From Ruegeria sp. 6PALISEP08 (GTDB taxonomy: Bacteria > Pseudomonadota > Alphaproteobacteria > Rhodobacterales > Rhodobacteraceae), in assembly GCF_001238295.1 (NCBI RefSeq), contig NZ_LGXZ01000003.1, forward strand, positions 293,287 through 357,286: DNA of 64,000 nt, in the 5' to 3' direction. Below the pieces are notes generated by a model. It had not been told where the DNA came from. It was given only the letters and a program-made list of their open reading frames with translations, and ran no database searches. Below are positions 1 through 9,531 of this stretch, piece after piece. Position 1 is the stretch's first letter. Each line of letters begins with the position of its first letter. Position numbers and translations under genes: made by a program.

Positions 1-1795
1 GGGTGTCGGCGATGAAAAGGGGCCCGTCTTCCAAAATCATAAGAGACAAGGCGCCATGCGGGCGCAGGTCGCCATTGCCCAGAACCTGCTCCACATAGTT
101 CAGGTGCCAGCGATACTCGCCAAACGTGCCGCAGATCAGACTGTCTGCCTCACCGCGATGCACCATGATTGCGCCAATCGCGGTGGTGTTGGTGCGCATG
201 ATCGCCTTGGCCAAATCCGGCGTCACACCACGGCGCTGCATGATCTGATGGTAGGAGTTCCAGTAATCGTAATAACGCGGATCGTTTTCCGGGTTTACGA
301 TCTGGCAATCCGATCCGGGACGAATGGTCAGGCCCAGCTTTTCGCAGCGTGCCTCGATCACTTCAGGACGTCCGATCAGGATTGGCGTTTCCGTTGTCTC
401 TTCTAGGATCGCTTGTGCAGAGCGTAGCACGCGTTCGTCCTCGCCCTCGGCGAAGACGATCCGACGGGATGCGACCGCAGCGGCCTCGAAAACGGGACGC
501 ATCAGAAGTGCAGATTTGAAAACGGATTGGTTCAGCTTTTCCCTGTACGCCTCAAAATCCTCGATAGGCCGCTTGGCCACTCCACTTTCCATGGCGGCCT
601 TGGCCACGGCGGATGAAACCACGCCTACCAGTCGTGGGTCGAAGGGTTTGGGGATCAGGTAATCCGGCCCAAAGGTCAGCTGTTCACCCTTGTAAGCTGC
701 GGCAGCCTCGGCACTTGTTGTCGCGCGGGCCATTTCGGCGATACCGTCGACGCACGCGATCTGCATCTCATCGTTGATCTCGGTCGCACCCACATCCAGC
801 GCACCTCGGAAGATAAATGGAAAACACAGCACGTTATTGACCTGATTGGGAAAATCGCTGCGTCCCGTGGCTATGATCGCGTCTGGCGCAACTTCACGTG
901 CGGCTTGAGGCAGAATTTCCGGGGTCGGATTGGCCAGCGCAAAAATAATCGGGCGGCTGGCCATTTTTGCAACCATCTCGGGTTTCAGCACATTTGGGCC
1001 GCTGAGGCCCAGAAACAGATCCGCATCGTCGATGACGTCATCCAATGTCCGCAGATCCGAGTTCTGAGCGAATTGGGATTTCTGCGGATTCATGTCTTCG
1101 GCCCGGCCTTCATAGACAAGCCCATGAATGTCGCACAGCCAAATGTTCTCGCGCTTGACGCCCAGTTTCACCAGCATGTTCAGGCAGGCAATCCCGGCAG
1201 CCCCGCCTCCGGTCGACACCACCTTGATGGTGTCAAAGGACTTCCCGGTCACGTGCAGCGCGTTCTTCGCGGCGGCCCCAACCACAATGGCAGTGCCGTG
1301 CTGGTCGTCATGAAAAACAGGTATATTCATGCGCTCGCGGCAAAGCTTTTCGACGATGAAACAATCGGGGGCCTTGATGTCTTCCAAGTTGATTGCGCCA
1401 AAGGTGGGTTCGAGTGCGCAAACGATATCCGCCAGCTTCTCGGGGTCGGATTGATCGACTTCGATATCAAAGCAATCGATGCCTGCGAACTTCTTGAACA
1501 GGACGGCCTTGCCCTCCATCACCGGTTTTGAGGCTAGTGCCCCAATGTTGCCCAGACCCAGAACGGCCGTACCATTGGACACCACCGCAACCAGATTGCC
1601 GCGCGCGGTGTAGCGTTCGGCATTTGCCGCGTCGGCCTTGATTTCAAGACTGGCCTCGGCCACGCCGGGGGAATAGGCCCGCGCCAGATCGCGCCCGTTG
1701 GCCATTGGCTTGGTGGCCTTGATCTCAAGCTTTCCGGGCTTCGGATGGGCGTGATATTCAAGCGCGGCCTGTCGCAAACTGGGGGTGTCAGACAT
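1..1795 (-). CDS. maeB: NADP-dependent malic enzyme with C-terminal phosphotransacetylase-like domain (partial)
   Basis: Oxidative decarboxylation of malate to pyruvate, linking the TCA cycle to pyruvate and acetyl-CoA. The frame starts [15 protein letters not shown] and stays open to the window edge, giving about 598 residues. The early part carries the malic-enzyme signature around [15 protein letters not shown] and the following [16 protein letters not shown]. The last visible residues, [13 protein letters not shown], are typical of the phosphotransacetylase-like domain found at the C terminus of MaeB enzymes of about 750-770 aa, so roughly 160 residues are missing. A GGGAGAAG ribosome site lies about 9 nt before the ATG. 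The upstream sequence is strongly AT-rich (TATAGTTTAAAGTTAAATTATATT), a plausible promoter. In this family the PTA-like domain is usually regulatory. Confidence 0.95.
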   Translation of the reverse strand, partial: MSDTPSLRQAALEYHAHPKPGKLEIKATKPMANGRDLARAYSPGVAEASLEIKADAANAERYTARGNLVAVVSNGTAVLGLGNIGALASKPVMEGKAVLFKKFAGIDCFDIEVDQSDPEKLADIVCALEPTFGAINLEDIKAPDCFIVEKLCRERMNIPVFHDDQHGTAIVVGAAAKNALHVTGKSFDTIKVVSTGGGAAGIACLNMLVKLGVKRENIWLCDIHGLVYEGRAEDMNPQKSQFAQNSDLRTLDDVIDDADLFLGLSGPNVLKPEMVAKMASRPIIFALANPTPEILPQAAREVAPDAIIATGRSDFPNQVNNVLCFPFIFRGALDVGATEINDEMQIACVDGIAEMARATTSAEAAAAYKGEQLTFGPDYLIPKPFDPRLVGVVSSAVAKAAMESGVAKRPIEDFEAYREKLNQSVFKSALLMRPVFEAAAVASRRIVFAEGEDERVLRSAQAILEETTETPILIGRPEVIEARCEKLGLTIRPGSDCQIVNPENDPRYYDYWNSYHQIMQRRGVTPDLAKAIMRTNTTAIGAIMVHRGEADSLICGTFGEYRWHLNYVEQVLGNGDLRPHGALSLMILEDGPLFIADT

Positions 1796-1979
1796 CGGCG
1801 TTTCTTCTCCCTAAGAAATATAATTTAACTTTAAACTATATTTTCGCGCTTGGCTACGTAGCGTCACCTTGGCGAGTTGTCGCAACTGTGAAGTGAATGC
1901 GGATTGATACTTGTCACAAGACTTTTACATCTGATCGACTTTGCGATCCACAATGGCACACAGGCATATCGAAGCAGTC
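1796..1979. promoter_or_regulatory. Divergent control region with two perfect dyads
   Basis: This stretch separates maeB (reverse) from the membrane protein gene (forward). It contains an AT-rich block next to maeB and two inverted repeats seen directly: AGTTG-TCG-CAACT at 1875-1887 and CTTGT-C-ACAAG at 1910-1920. They could be operators for either gene. I cannot assign a regulator, and the promoter elements are inferred only. Confidence 0.4.
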
Positions 1980-2684
1980 ATGACGTTCAAAGCAGATGAT
2001 CAGGTCGACAATCTGTTCACCGGTCCTGTGACCGGATTCGAATTTATCCAACTGGTGTTGTGGGGTGCAGTGCTTTTGGCTTCTGCTCTTGTTGTCACGG
2101 TTCTCATTTGGCCCGGGCACGTGGCGGGTTACAATCAAGAAGGCGGCGTGATCGAAACTGTTTCCGCTGCGGGTCTGTTCGCCGCGGGTTTGGTGGCGCT
2201 GTGGCGCTACCGAGGCTTTTGCCGATCATATATTGGCCTCACGTTCCTATTGCTTGCCGAGCGAGAACTGGAGGCCGATATTTATTCCAAGGACAGTTTG
2301 CCGTTCATGCTCTTAGACAGTCTGGATGTATTTCTGGATATCTCCTGGGTTAGGGTTGCGCTGGTATTGATAATGCTTGGTGGTGCCATCTGGCACGGCA
2401 TTCCCACAGGATTGCGGGCGTTCAAACGCCGTAACCTCTCCCTGATGGTGTTTTTCGCGGCAGGATGTGTTGCCGTAATTGCCCAGCTTCTGGAAGAGTA
2501 TGCCGGGCTGTACAGCGGGGCTTTGTCAGATCTTATGAAAGTGCGGCTTTTTGTTCTGGAAGAAACGCTCGAGATGTTCTTTTCGATTGGCATTTTGGCC
2601 TCTGTTCTGATCGGATGGCCCAAAACGCAATCCAACGGAACAACCCATGACCAAGACAGCCGATCCATCGCAGACCTACGCTGA
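1980..2684 (+). CDS. Six-helix integral membrane protein, unknown function
   Basis: About 234 aa from the ATG at 1980. An in-frame ATG at 1953 and TTG at 1941 are also possible, and none has a strong ribosome site. By eye there are six hydrophobic segments: residues ~18-40, ~55-73, ~77-93, ~122-141, ~155-175 and ~195-213. Acidic residues sit close to the helices (LLAERELEAD, LLEEYAG, LEETLEMFF), which is unusual for a simple anchor. The 3' end overlaps the start of the bicupin gene by 38 nt, so the two are probably translated from one message. I do not recognise the family. Confidence 0.7.
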   Translation: MTFKADDQVDNLFTGPVTGFEFIQLVLWGAVLLASALVVTVLIWPGHVAGYNQEGGVIETVSAAGLFAAGLVALWRYRGFCRSYIGLTFLLLAERELEADIYSKDSLPFMLLDSLDVFLDISWVRVALVLIMLGGAIWHGIPTGLRAFKRRNLSLMVFFAAGCVAVIAQLLEEYAGLYSGALSDLMKVRLFVLEETLEMFFSIGILASVLIGWPKTQSNGTTHDQDSRSIADLR

Positions 2685-3753
2685 ATTCCGCCTGCCCACA
2701 CAGGAATTGCGCGACGACATTCCCTTTTACACAAAGCGGTTGGGGATGAAGATGGACATGATCTATCCCGCAGACGATCCGCGCGTAGCGGTGTTCTCAG
2801 GACATGGATTGCGGTTGCGCATCGAAAAGGATGCACCTGAAAGCGCTGGAACGCTGCGGATTCTGACCGATGACCCCGAAGGTTTCGCCAATGGTGAACG
2901 CGTTCTTGTTGCGCCAAACGGGACCCGTGTTGAAATCGAAGAGCGGAACCCGCCGCTGGTGATGCCTGAAACGGTCCATTCCTTCGTGGTGCGCAGGCTC
3001 AAGGATCAGGCGCCATGGATCATTGGGCGTGCCGGAATGCATTACCGTGATCTGGTGCCAGACCGTCTGGGCGGTTCGATCATCGCCAGCCATATCCGTA
3101 TTCCTGACGGAGGCCCCGTGCCAGACATGGTGCATTTTCACAAGGTCGGGTTTCAGTTGATCTTTTGCATCCATGGTTGGGTGGATGTGGTCTATGAAGA
3201 TCAGGGTCAGAAAATGCGTCTGACCGCTGGGGATTGCTTTATCCAGCCGCCAGAAATTCGGCACCGCGTGCTGGAAGCATCCGACAATGTACAGGTCATT
3301 GAGATCGGCGTGCCAGCCGAACATGTCACGGAAATCGACCATGACATGCAGCTACCCACGCCGCATTTTCGTCCTGAGCGTGAATGGCAGGGACAGCGCT
3401 TTGTCTACAATCAGGCAACGGGGGCCGAATGGGTGCCGTTCCGTTTGCCGGGGTATCTCTGCCGTGACACTACGATTGCTGAAAATACAAAAGGCGTCGC
3501 CGGAGTTCAGGTTGTGCGCAAAGGCCAGGGTGATCCGGAATGGGCCAGCCATGACACCGATATCCACTTCACTTTCGTGATGGACGGTGAAGTGACGCTG
3601 GAAGGTGAAGGCCGCGAGCCATACCGGCTGGAGCAGGGCGACGCATTTGTCATTCCACCGGGGATGCGTACGCGACTGTCTGCGCCGTCGGACGACATTG
3701 AATTGCTGGAAGTCACCTTGCCCGGTACATTCAACACAACGCTGGGGGACTGA
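2647..3753 (+). CDS. Glyoxalase-like / double-cupin protein
   Basis: A 368-aa soluble protein. Residues ~12-60 (ELRDDIPFYTKRLGMKMDM, then VAVFSGHGLRLRIEKD) resemble a single glyoxalase/VOC half-module. Two cupin domains follow. The first (~130-215) has the metal-ligand pattern HFHKVGFQ with a later H in PPEIRHRVLE. The second (~265-360) has HDTDIHF but ends PPGMRTRLS, without the usual final histidine, so it may not bind metal normally. The gene overlaps the upstream membrane protein gene and is followed by a hairpin terminator. Double cupins include dioxygenases, ureidoglycine aminohydrolases and sugar isomerases. Nothing here selects among them, so no substrate is proposed. Confidence 0.75.
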   Translation: MTKTADPSQTYAEFRLPTQELRDDIPFYTKRLGMKMDMIYPADDPRVAVFSGHGLRLRIEKDAPESAGTLRILTDDPEGFANGERVLVAPNGTRVEIEERNPPLVMPETVHSFVVRRLKDQAPWIIGRAGMHYRDLVPDRLGGSIIASHIRIPDGGPVPDMVHFHKVGFQLIFCIHGWVDVVYEDQGQKMRLTAGDCFIQPPEIRHRVLEASDNVQVIEIGVPAEHVTEIDHDMQLPTPHFRPEREWQGQRFVYNQATGAEWVPFRLPGYLCRDTTIAENTKGVAGVQVVRKGQGDPEWASHDTDIHFTFVMDGEVTLEGEGREPYRLEQGDAFVIPPGMRTRLSAPSDDIELLEVTLPGTFNTTLGD

Positions 3754-3766
3754 AAAACAAGGTTGA

Positions 3767-3795
3767 GGGGGCTTCTATTCCCCCGCCTTTTTCCG
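3767..3795 (+). terminator. Intrinsic terminator after the bicupin gene
   Basis: GGGGG at 3767-3771, an 8-nt loop, CCCCC at 3780-3784, then GCCTTTTT. It begins 13 nt after the bicupin stop codon and separates that gene from the nucleoside salvage operon. Confidence 0.65.
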
Positions 3796-3841
3796 TTAGG
3801 GTCCAATTTTCTGACCAGATGATCAAAAATGGGGAATCGCC

Positions 3842-4234
3842 ATGTCGCTTAAAGACGCTGCCTTGTCCGTACGGGAAAACGCTTATGCGCCTTATTCGAA
3901 CTTCAAGGTTGGAGCGGTGCTGCGGTCTTCCTCGGGTCAGGTTTATTCCGGTTGTAATGTCGAGAACGTGGCCTACCCCGAAGGCACCTGTGCCGAGGCC
4001 GGTGCAATTGCTGCGATGGTTGCCGCGGGTGAACAAGAACTGACCGAGGTCTATGTGGTCGCCTCCAGCCCTCAGCCCGTGCCACCTTGCGGTGGGTGCC
4101 GACAAAAGCTGGCCGAGTTTGGCACGCGTGATGTGAAAGTCACTCTGGCGACAGTGGACGGTGCAGAGTTCGAAACCACCATCGGAGAATTGCTGCCAGG
4201 CGCGTTCGATGCCTCTCACATGGAAGATGTCTGA
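3842..4234 (+). CDS. cdd: Cytidine deaminase
   Basis: Deaminates cytidine and deoxycytidine to uridine and deoxyuridine. The 130-aa length is that of the small tetrameric enzymes. The zinc and catalytic motifs are visible: CAEAGAI (Cys ligand and the proton-shuttling Glu) and PPCGGCRQ (two Cys ligands), the all-cysteine zinc site of tetrameric CDAs. NVENVAYPEGTCAEAG matches the substrate loop. GGGGAA precedes the ATG by about 5 nt. It is the first gene of a nucleoside salvage operon and overlaps deoA. Confidence 0.96.
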   Translation: MSLKDAALSVRENAYAPYSNFKVGAVLRSSSGQVYSGCNVENVAYPEGTCAEAGAIAAMVAAGEQELTEVYVVASSPQPVPPCGGCRQKLAEFGTRDVKVTLATVDGAEFETTIGELLPGAFDASHMEDV

Positions 4235-5546
4235 GCGCATGGACGCCCGTTCAATCATTGCAAAACTGCGCAGGCATAAGGTGCCGGGACGCGAGGAGCT
4301 GATCTGGTTCGCGCAGGGGCTGGCCGACGGCAGCGTCAGCGATGCGCAGGCCGGTGCTTTTGCCATGGCTGTCTGTATGGGTGGTTTGGGCGCGCAAGGG
4401 CGCGCAGATTTGACGGTTGCGATGCGCGACAGCGGCGATGTTCTTTCGTGGGATGTCGACGGGCCGGTTATCGACAAACACTCGACCGGCGGAGTCGGGG
4501 ACAGTGTAAGCTTAATTCTTGCCCCGGCGCTGGCGGAATGCGGGGCATATGTTCCAATGATTTCGGGCCGAGGCTTGGGCCACACTGGTGGGACTCTGGA
4601 CAAGCTTGAGGCGATACCGGGTGTCAGCACGCAGATCGGGCAAGATCGCCTTGCGCAGATCTTGCGTGAAACGGGCGCGGCCATCGTAGGTGCGACGGGT
4701 CAGATCGCACCGGCAGACAAGCGGCTTTATGCGGTGCGTGACGTAACCGCGACGGTCGAAAGCCTGGACCTTATCACGGCATCGATCCTGTCCAAAAAGC
4801 TGGCGGCCAGCCCGGATGCGCTGGTTCTTGACGTCAAGGTCGGCAGCGGTGCCTTCATGAAAACGCTGGAGGACGCCCATAAGCTGGCCACAGCCTTGAC
4901 CGAGACTGCAAACGCGGCTGGGTGCCGAACGTCTGCGGTGATCACGGATATGAATCAGCCGCTTGCCCCCGCGTTGGGCAATGCTTTGGAAGTCGCAGAG
5001 GTGATGAAGGCCCTGACTGGGCCGCAGGCTTCACCATTGGCGGTCATCTCTGCCGAGTTAGGGGGTGTTTTGCTGACGGATGCCGGAATGTGCGGGTCGG
5101 TTGAGGAAGGGCGCGAACAGATTGCGGAAATCATCCGCGACGGGCGTGCCGCCGAACGATTTGGTCGCATGATGGCTGCGGTCGGTGGACCCGTTCAGTT
5201 CGTCGAGAACTGGGCTCGGTTCCTGCCAGAGGCGAATGTTATTCAGGAAGTCAGAGCCCCTGAAGATGGCTATATCTCTGCCATCAACGGGGAAGCGTTG
5301 GGCCTTGCCGTTGTGGCGCTGGGCGGTGGCCGACAGATCGAAAATGACGAGATCGACCCCGCTGTTGGGATCTCGGATATTCTCCGACTGGGGTATCGTG
5401 TGACCAAAGGTTCACCAATCGCCGTGATCCATGCTGCTCGGGAAGATGCGGCACGGCGGGCCGCAGAAAGCGTGCTCACCGCGATCACGATCAGCGATAC
5501 CGCTCCGACGCTGCCCGATCTGATCCACGAAAGGATCAGCCTATGA
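4227..5546 (+). CDS. deoA: Thymidine phosphorylase
   Basis: Phosphorolysis of thymidine or deoxyuridine to the free base and 2-deoxyribose 1-phosphate. The start chosen is ATG at 4227 (MSERMDARSIIAKL, 439 aa), overlapping the end of cdd by 8 nt; ATG at 4239 is also possible. Motifs: KHSTGGVGDSVSL (phosphate-binding glycine-rich loop) and SGRGLGHTGGTLDKLE, both highly conserved in DeoA and PyNP enzymes, and TASILSKKLA further on. The length matches E. coli DeoA (about 440 aa). It feeds deoxyribose 1-phosphate to DeoB, whose start codon overlaps its stop (ATGA). Confidence 0.96.
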   Translation: MSERMDARSIIAKLRRHKVPGREELIWFAQGLADGSVSDAQAGAFAMAVCMGGLGAQGRADLTVAMRDSGDVLSWDVDGPVIDKHSTGGVGDSVSLILAPALAECGAYVPMISGRGLGHTGGTLDKLEAIPGVSTQIGQDRLAQILRETGAAIVGATGQIAPADKRLYAVRDVTATVESLDLITASILSKKLAASPDALVLDVKVGSGAFMKTLEDAHKLATALTETANAAGCRTSAVITDMNQPLAPALGNALEVAEVMKALTGPQASPLAVISAELGGVLLTDAGMCGSVEEGREQIAEIIRDGRAAERFGRMMAAVGGPVQFVENWARFLPEANVIQEVRAPEDGYISAINGEALGLAVVALGGGRQIENDEIDPAVGISDILRLGYRVTKGSPIAVIHAAREDAARRAAESVLTAITISDTAPTLPDLIHERISL

Positions 5547-6754
5547 GCCGTGCTTTCCTTGTTGTCATGGATTCTGTTGGTATAGGCGGAGCACCTGATG
5601 CCAGTCAGTTTTTCAACGGCGACGTTCCGGATACCGGGGCGAATACACTGGCTCACATCGCGCTGGCTTGTGCGGAAGGGCGTGCAGAAGACGGGCGCTC
5701 TGGCCCTTTGGATCTGCCGAACCTGGATGCATTGGGGCTGGGCGCGGCAACACGCTTGGCATCCGGGGACGCGACTCCGGGATTGGATGCCGAACCCACT
5801 GGCCTGTGGGGCTGCGCGCGCGAGCATTCGCCCGGTAAGGATACGCCCTCTGGCCACTGGGAACTGGCTGGCCTACCAGTGCCATGGGACTGGCACTATT
5901 TCCCAGACACGGTTCCAGCTTTTCCCGAGGACCTGAGTCGTGCAGCGGCTGAGGCCGCCGGAACCGAAGGGATCCTTGGGGATTGTCATGCTTCGGGCAC
6001 AGCGATCATTGCCGATTTGGGGGCCGAGCACATGCGCACCGGCTGGCCGATCTGTTACACCTCTGCTGACAGCGTGTTTCAGATCGCCGCGCATGAAGAA
6101 AGCTTTGGGTTGGAACGGCTGCTGAACTTGTGCCGCAGGCTTGCCCCGCGATTGCATGAAGTGAAAGTGGGACGTGTCATTGCACGCCCCTTTGTTGGAA
6201 CGCCTGAGGCCGGGTTCGAACGGACAACCAATCGCAAGGATTTCGCCATTGTACCGCCTGCACCGGTGCTGACCAACTGGGTGCAGGATGCGGGGCGCAC
6301 GGTTCACGCCGTGGGCAAGATCGGCGACATCTTTTCGATGCAGGGCATCGACACGCTGCGCAAAGGGTCGGATGCCGAATTGATGCAGCACCTGTCTGAT
6401 CTCGCGGACGAGGCGGAAGAGGGCAGTTTGACTTTCGCCAATTTCGTCGAATTCGACAGCTTGTATGGCCATCGCCGCGACATCAGCGGATATGCCCGCG
6501 CGCTGGAATGGTTCGACCAGGAGATCGGGAAAATTCTGACCAAACTCCGCCGAGGCGACGTGTTGCTGCTGACTGCGGATCATGGCAATGATCCCAGCTG
6601 GACCGGAACGGATCACACGCGTGAACAGGTGCCGGTTCTGATTGCAGGGCAGGGTGCGGGACAGATCGAGCAAGTGGATTTTGCCGACGTCGCCGCCAGT
6701 ATCGCCCACCACCTGAACGTTCCGGTACAAGGACCGGGAAGGAACTTTCTATGA
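5543..6754 (+). CDS. deoB: Phosphopentomutase
   Basis: Interconverts (deoxy)ribose 1-phosphate and 5-phosphate. The 403-aa length is standard. The alkaline-phosphatase-superfamily metal site is visible: MDSVGIGGAPDA near the N terminus, GKDTPSGHWE holding the catalytic Thr, and TADHGNDPSW followed by GTDHTRE near residues 345-360. ATGA coupling with deoA upstream and with add downstream indicates tight translational coupling. Confidence 0.97.
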   Translation: MSRAFLVVMDSVGIGGAPDASQFFNGDVPDTGANTLAHIALACAEGRAEDGRSGPLDLPNLDALGLGAATRLASGDATPGLDAEPTGLWGCAREHSPGKDTPSGHWELAGLPVPWDWHYFPDTVPAFPEDLSRAAAEAAGTEGILGDCHASGTAIIADLGAEHMRTGWPICYTSADSVFQIAAHEESFGLERLLNLCRRLAPRLHEVKVGRVIARPFVGTPEAGFERTTNRKDFAIVPPAPVLTNWVQDAGRTVHAVGKIGDIFSMQGIDTLRKGSDAELMQHLSDLADEAEEGSLTFANFVEFDSLYGHRRDISGYARALEWFDQEIGKILTKLRRGDVLLLTADHGNDPSWTGTDHTREQVPVLIAGQGAGQIEQVDFADVAASIAHHLNVPVQGPGRNFL

Positions 6755-7737
6755 GTGTCGCTGACTTACCCAAAATAGAACTGCACCTGCATCACGAAGG
6801 CGCAGCCCCGCCGGCTTTCATCCGTCAGCTTGCGCACGAAAAGCGCGTTGATCTGAGCGGTATCTTCAAGCCCGACGGATCGTATGACTTCCGAGACTTC
6901 GCGCATTTCCTGAGCGTGTATGAAGCCGCTTGTGAGGTGCTGAAAACGCCCGAAGACTTTCGGCGGCTAACTTTGGCCATTCTGGAAGAAAGCGCCGAGA
7001 ATGGCGTGGTCTACTCTGAAACCTTTCTCAGCCCGGATTTCTGCGGTGGCGGCGATCTGCACGCATGGCGGGATTATCTTAACGCCATTCAGGACGCCGC
7101 AGACGAGGCCGAGCGCAAGTTCGATATCACTTTGCGTGGTGTGATCACTTGTGTGCGCCATTTTGGCCCCGAACAGGCCAAGCGCAGCGCCCATTGCGCG
7201 GCAGAGACCGCGAGCGACTGGATCACCGGTTTTGGCATGGGCGGAAATGAATCCATTGGAACACAGGGCGATTTCAAATGGGCCTTCGACTGCGCACTCG
7301 AAGCGGGGCTGCGTCTGACCACACATGCGGGTGAGTTCGGTGGTCCTGAAAGTGTGCGCGATGCAGTCCGCGATCTGGGAGTCGAGCGCATCGGTCACGG
7401 TGTTCGCGCCATCGAAGACCCCGACCTTGTTCGCGAGTTGGTGGATCGGGACATCATTCTTGAAGTCTGCCCAGGTTCGAACGTGGTTCTGGGCCTTTTC
7501 CCTGATTTCGCGACCCACCCGATTGCGCGCTTGCGCGAAGCGGGCGTGAAGGTCACGGTATCCACGGACGACCCGCCGTTTTTTCACACAACCATGCGTC
7601 GGGAATATGAGATGTTGAGCGCAGCATTTGGCTGGGAGGCCGAAGATTTTGCGGCACTGAATGAGACGGCCCTTGCAGCGGCCTTTTGCGATGAAGACAC
7701 CCGCGCGCGGGTCAAGAAAAGACTGGAGAGAACATGA
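6751..7737 (+). CDS. add: Adenosine deaminase
   Basis: 328 aa of the metal-dependent amidohydrolase fold. IELHLHHEG (the HxH zinc motif), TTHAGEFGG (zinc His), IGHGVRA and [10 protein letters not shown] (catalytic Asp pair) follow the order of adenosine/adenine deaminases. The expected role is adenosine or deoxyadenosine to (deoxy)inosine, which fits the salvage operon. The SxDDP motif also occurs in adenine deaminases of the same superfamily, so adenine is an alternative substrate. The gene starts within the deoB stop (ATGA) and its own stop overlaps the upp start. Confidence 0.9.
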   Translation: MSVADLPKIELHLHHEGAAPPAFIRQLAHEKRVDLSGIFKPDGSYDFRDFAHFLSVYEAACEVLKTPEDFRRLTLAILEESAENGVVYSETFLSPDFCGGGDLHAWRDYLNAIQDAADEAERKFDITLRGVITCVRHFGPEQAKRSAHCAAETASDWITGFGMGGNESIGTQGDFKWAFDCALEAGLRLTTHAGEFGGPESVRDAVRDLGVERIGHGVRAIEDPDLVRELVDRDIILEVCPGSNVVLGLFPDFATHPIARLREAGVKVTVSTDDPPFFHTTMRREYEMLSAAFGWEAEDFAALNETALAAAFCDEDTRARVKKRLERT

Positions 7738-8366
7738 GCGAACATCTGACCGTCGTCGATCACCCGCTGGTGCAACACAAATTGACGCTCATGCGGGACA
7801 AGGGGCGCTCGACCGCCGAGTTCCGGCAATTGCTACGCGAAATCACCCTGCTTCTGGCCTATGAGGTAACACGGGAAATCCCGTTGACCACGCGTCACAT
7901 CGAAACGCCGATGGAAGAGATGGACGCCCCTATTCTGGCAGGCAAGAAGATGGCGCTTGTGTCAATCCTACGCGCCGGAAACGGGATGCTGGATGGGGTG
8001 TTGGAACTTGTGCCCTCTGCACGCGTTGGCTTTGTCGGGCTGTACCGTGACGAAGAAACCTTGAAGCCCGTACAATATTATTTCAAAGCACCTGAGGGCC
8101 TGAAAGACCGCTTGGTCATCGCCGTGGATCCGATGCTGGCCACCGGCAACAGCTCGGCCGCAGCCATTGATCTGCTGAAAGAGGCGGGCGCAACGGATAT
8201 CCGCTTCCTCTGCCTGTTGGCCGCGCCCGAGGGCGTCGCGCGCATGAAAGAGGCGCACCCGGATGTGCACATCGTGACCGCTGCATTGGACCGCGAGTTG
8301 AACTCGAAAGGTTATATTATGCCAGGTCTGGGCGACGCAGGCGACCGGATGTTCGGAACCAAGTAG
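7734..8366 (+). CDS. upp: Uracil phosphoribosyltransferase
   Basis: Uracil + PRPP to UMP + pyrophosphate. The 210-aa length is standard. The PRPP-binding loop is visible as [13 protein letters not shown] near residues 125-137, and the uracil-binding C-terminal motif as [13 protein letters not shown]. It is the last gene of cdd-deoA-deoB-add-upp, so uracil released from nucleosides can be returned to UMP. It converges on the next gene with only 6 nt between the stop codons and no clear terminator. Confidence 0.97.
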   Translation: MSEHLTVVDHPLVQHKLTLMRDKGRSTAEFRQLLREITLLLAYEVTREIPLTTRHIETPMEEMDAPILAGKKMALVSILRAGNGMLDGVLELVPSARVGFVGLYRDEETLKPVQYYFKAPEGLKDRLVIAVDPMLATGNSSAAAIDLLKEAGATDIRFLCLLAAPEGVARMKEAHPDVHIVTAALDRELNSKGYIMPGLGDAGDRMFGTK

Positions 8367-8372
8367 CCGGGT

Positions 8373-9386
8373 TTATTCGCCGCAGATATTCTGAAGCTGG
8401 ACCCAATCGCGGTCCGGCAACACCTGTTCCAGGGTCCGGCCCGCCATGGGATCGGCCTCGATCAGACCCAATACAGTCTCTCCGGTAATGTCGCGAGCGT
8501 AGGCGTATGGGGTTGAGGGCAGGGCACTTTGCGAGAACATCGCCAGCAAGTCTCCGTCTGGAATGGAGGGGCGGGGTTGCGAGAGCACCTGTTCGGTATA
8601 GGCGTCGATAATCTCGGGTGTCAGCCCCCCGGTGGTCAACAACCGAAAGGCCGAGGATGCACCGGTTTTGTCCAGCAAGTCATCCAGCGGGTCTTTGAGA
8701 GCCGCCCGCACCCGTTCCGCAACAACGTATCCTGCAGCGACCGCAGGGTCTTCGTGATCTTCAACCAGCGTGCGGTTTAGCAGAACGGTGCCGCCAGGCA
8801 GACTAAGGCTGTCTTGAACACCTGCGGGCAAAATGATGATCTGCCGCACGCCCGTGCGCCGGGCCAGTCGTTCCAGCGAAGCCTGCGCATCCCGAGAGGT
8901 GCAAGCCTGCCCCGAGACGCGCTCGATCCGGCGCAGGATTGTGTCGCCGATCTCCTGCCGTTTGACCTCGGGCACGACCGAGACGACGTGGTTCTGCAGC
9001 GCGCTGGGCAGCCAGAACAGCAGCACAGCCAGAACCGCGGCAACGACGCCTCCAACACTGAGCCAGCGCAAGCGCCCGGGATGGGGGCGCGAGCGATCGA
9101 TGGCGCGCTGCAACCGGTCGATTGCCTCAAGCATCGTGGTTTCGGATTCTCCCAGTTCAAGCGTTTCATCCGGGTCGCCATCAGGGTTGAAGATGGCCGG
9201 AAAGGCACCGGGATTCTGCCGTTCAACCGCTGCCAGAGACCAATGGGTCAAAGCCCTGTCGTTGAAATCGGAAATGGTCAGGGTGGCTTCGCCAATCGAT
9301 ACCACAACCTCACGCCGCTGTTCATCGGGCGAGGGGCGCCACAGACCGGTGGCTTCGATCCGCTGATACTGTTTCAGGGCCGTCAT
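8373..9386 (-). CDS. Membrane-anchored M48-peptidase-like protein lacking the HExxH motif
   Basis: 337 aa. Residues ~1-80 form a cytosolic domain. A single hydrophobic helix (LRWLSVGGVVAAVLAVLLFWLP) lies near ~106-127, followed by a C-terminal domain. In that domain SLSLPGGTVLLNRTLVED followed by EDPAVAAGYVVAERVRAAL has the layout of M48 metallopeptidases (alPGG-ivv-GLL, then AHExxH). The helix that should carry HExxH reads VAERVRA, so the first His is Ala, the Glu is kept and the second His is Arg. I therefore read it as a catalytically dead homologue; this is inference from pattern, not a search. It is transcribed toward upp, and the start ATG has only a weak ribosome site. Confidence 0.6.
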   Translation of the reverse strand: MTALKQYQRIEATGLWRPSPDEQRREVVVSIGEATLTISDFNDRALTHWSLAAVERQNPGAFPAIFNPDGDPDETLELGESETTMLEAIDRLQRAIDRSRPHPGRLRWLSVGGVVAAVLAVLLFWLPSALQNHVVSVVPEVKRQEIGDTILRRIERVSGQACTSRDAQASLERLARRTGVRQIIILPAGVQDSLSLPGGTVLLNRTLVEDHEDPAVAAGYVVAERVRAALKDPLDDLLDKTGASSAFRLLTTGGLTPEIIDAYTEQVLSQPRPSIPDGDLLAMFSQSALPSTPYAYARDITGETVLGLIEADPMAGRTLEQVLPDRDWVQLQNICGE

Positions 9387-9531
9387 CTGGATGAGGTCTG
9401 CTCGATATTGTTTTGACGCAGCTTAGCATGGCGCGTTCACAGGGCGCAAACCTGTTGCACGATCTTTCTGAGTTGTGGTGGACGCCCAACAGGGTTAAGC
9501 GCAATTTTAAGATCGCAATTGAGGCGCGAAC

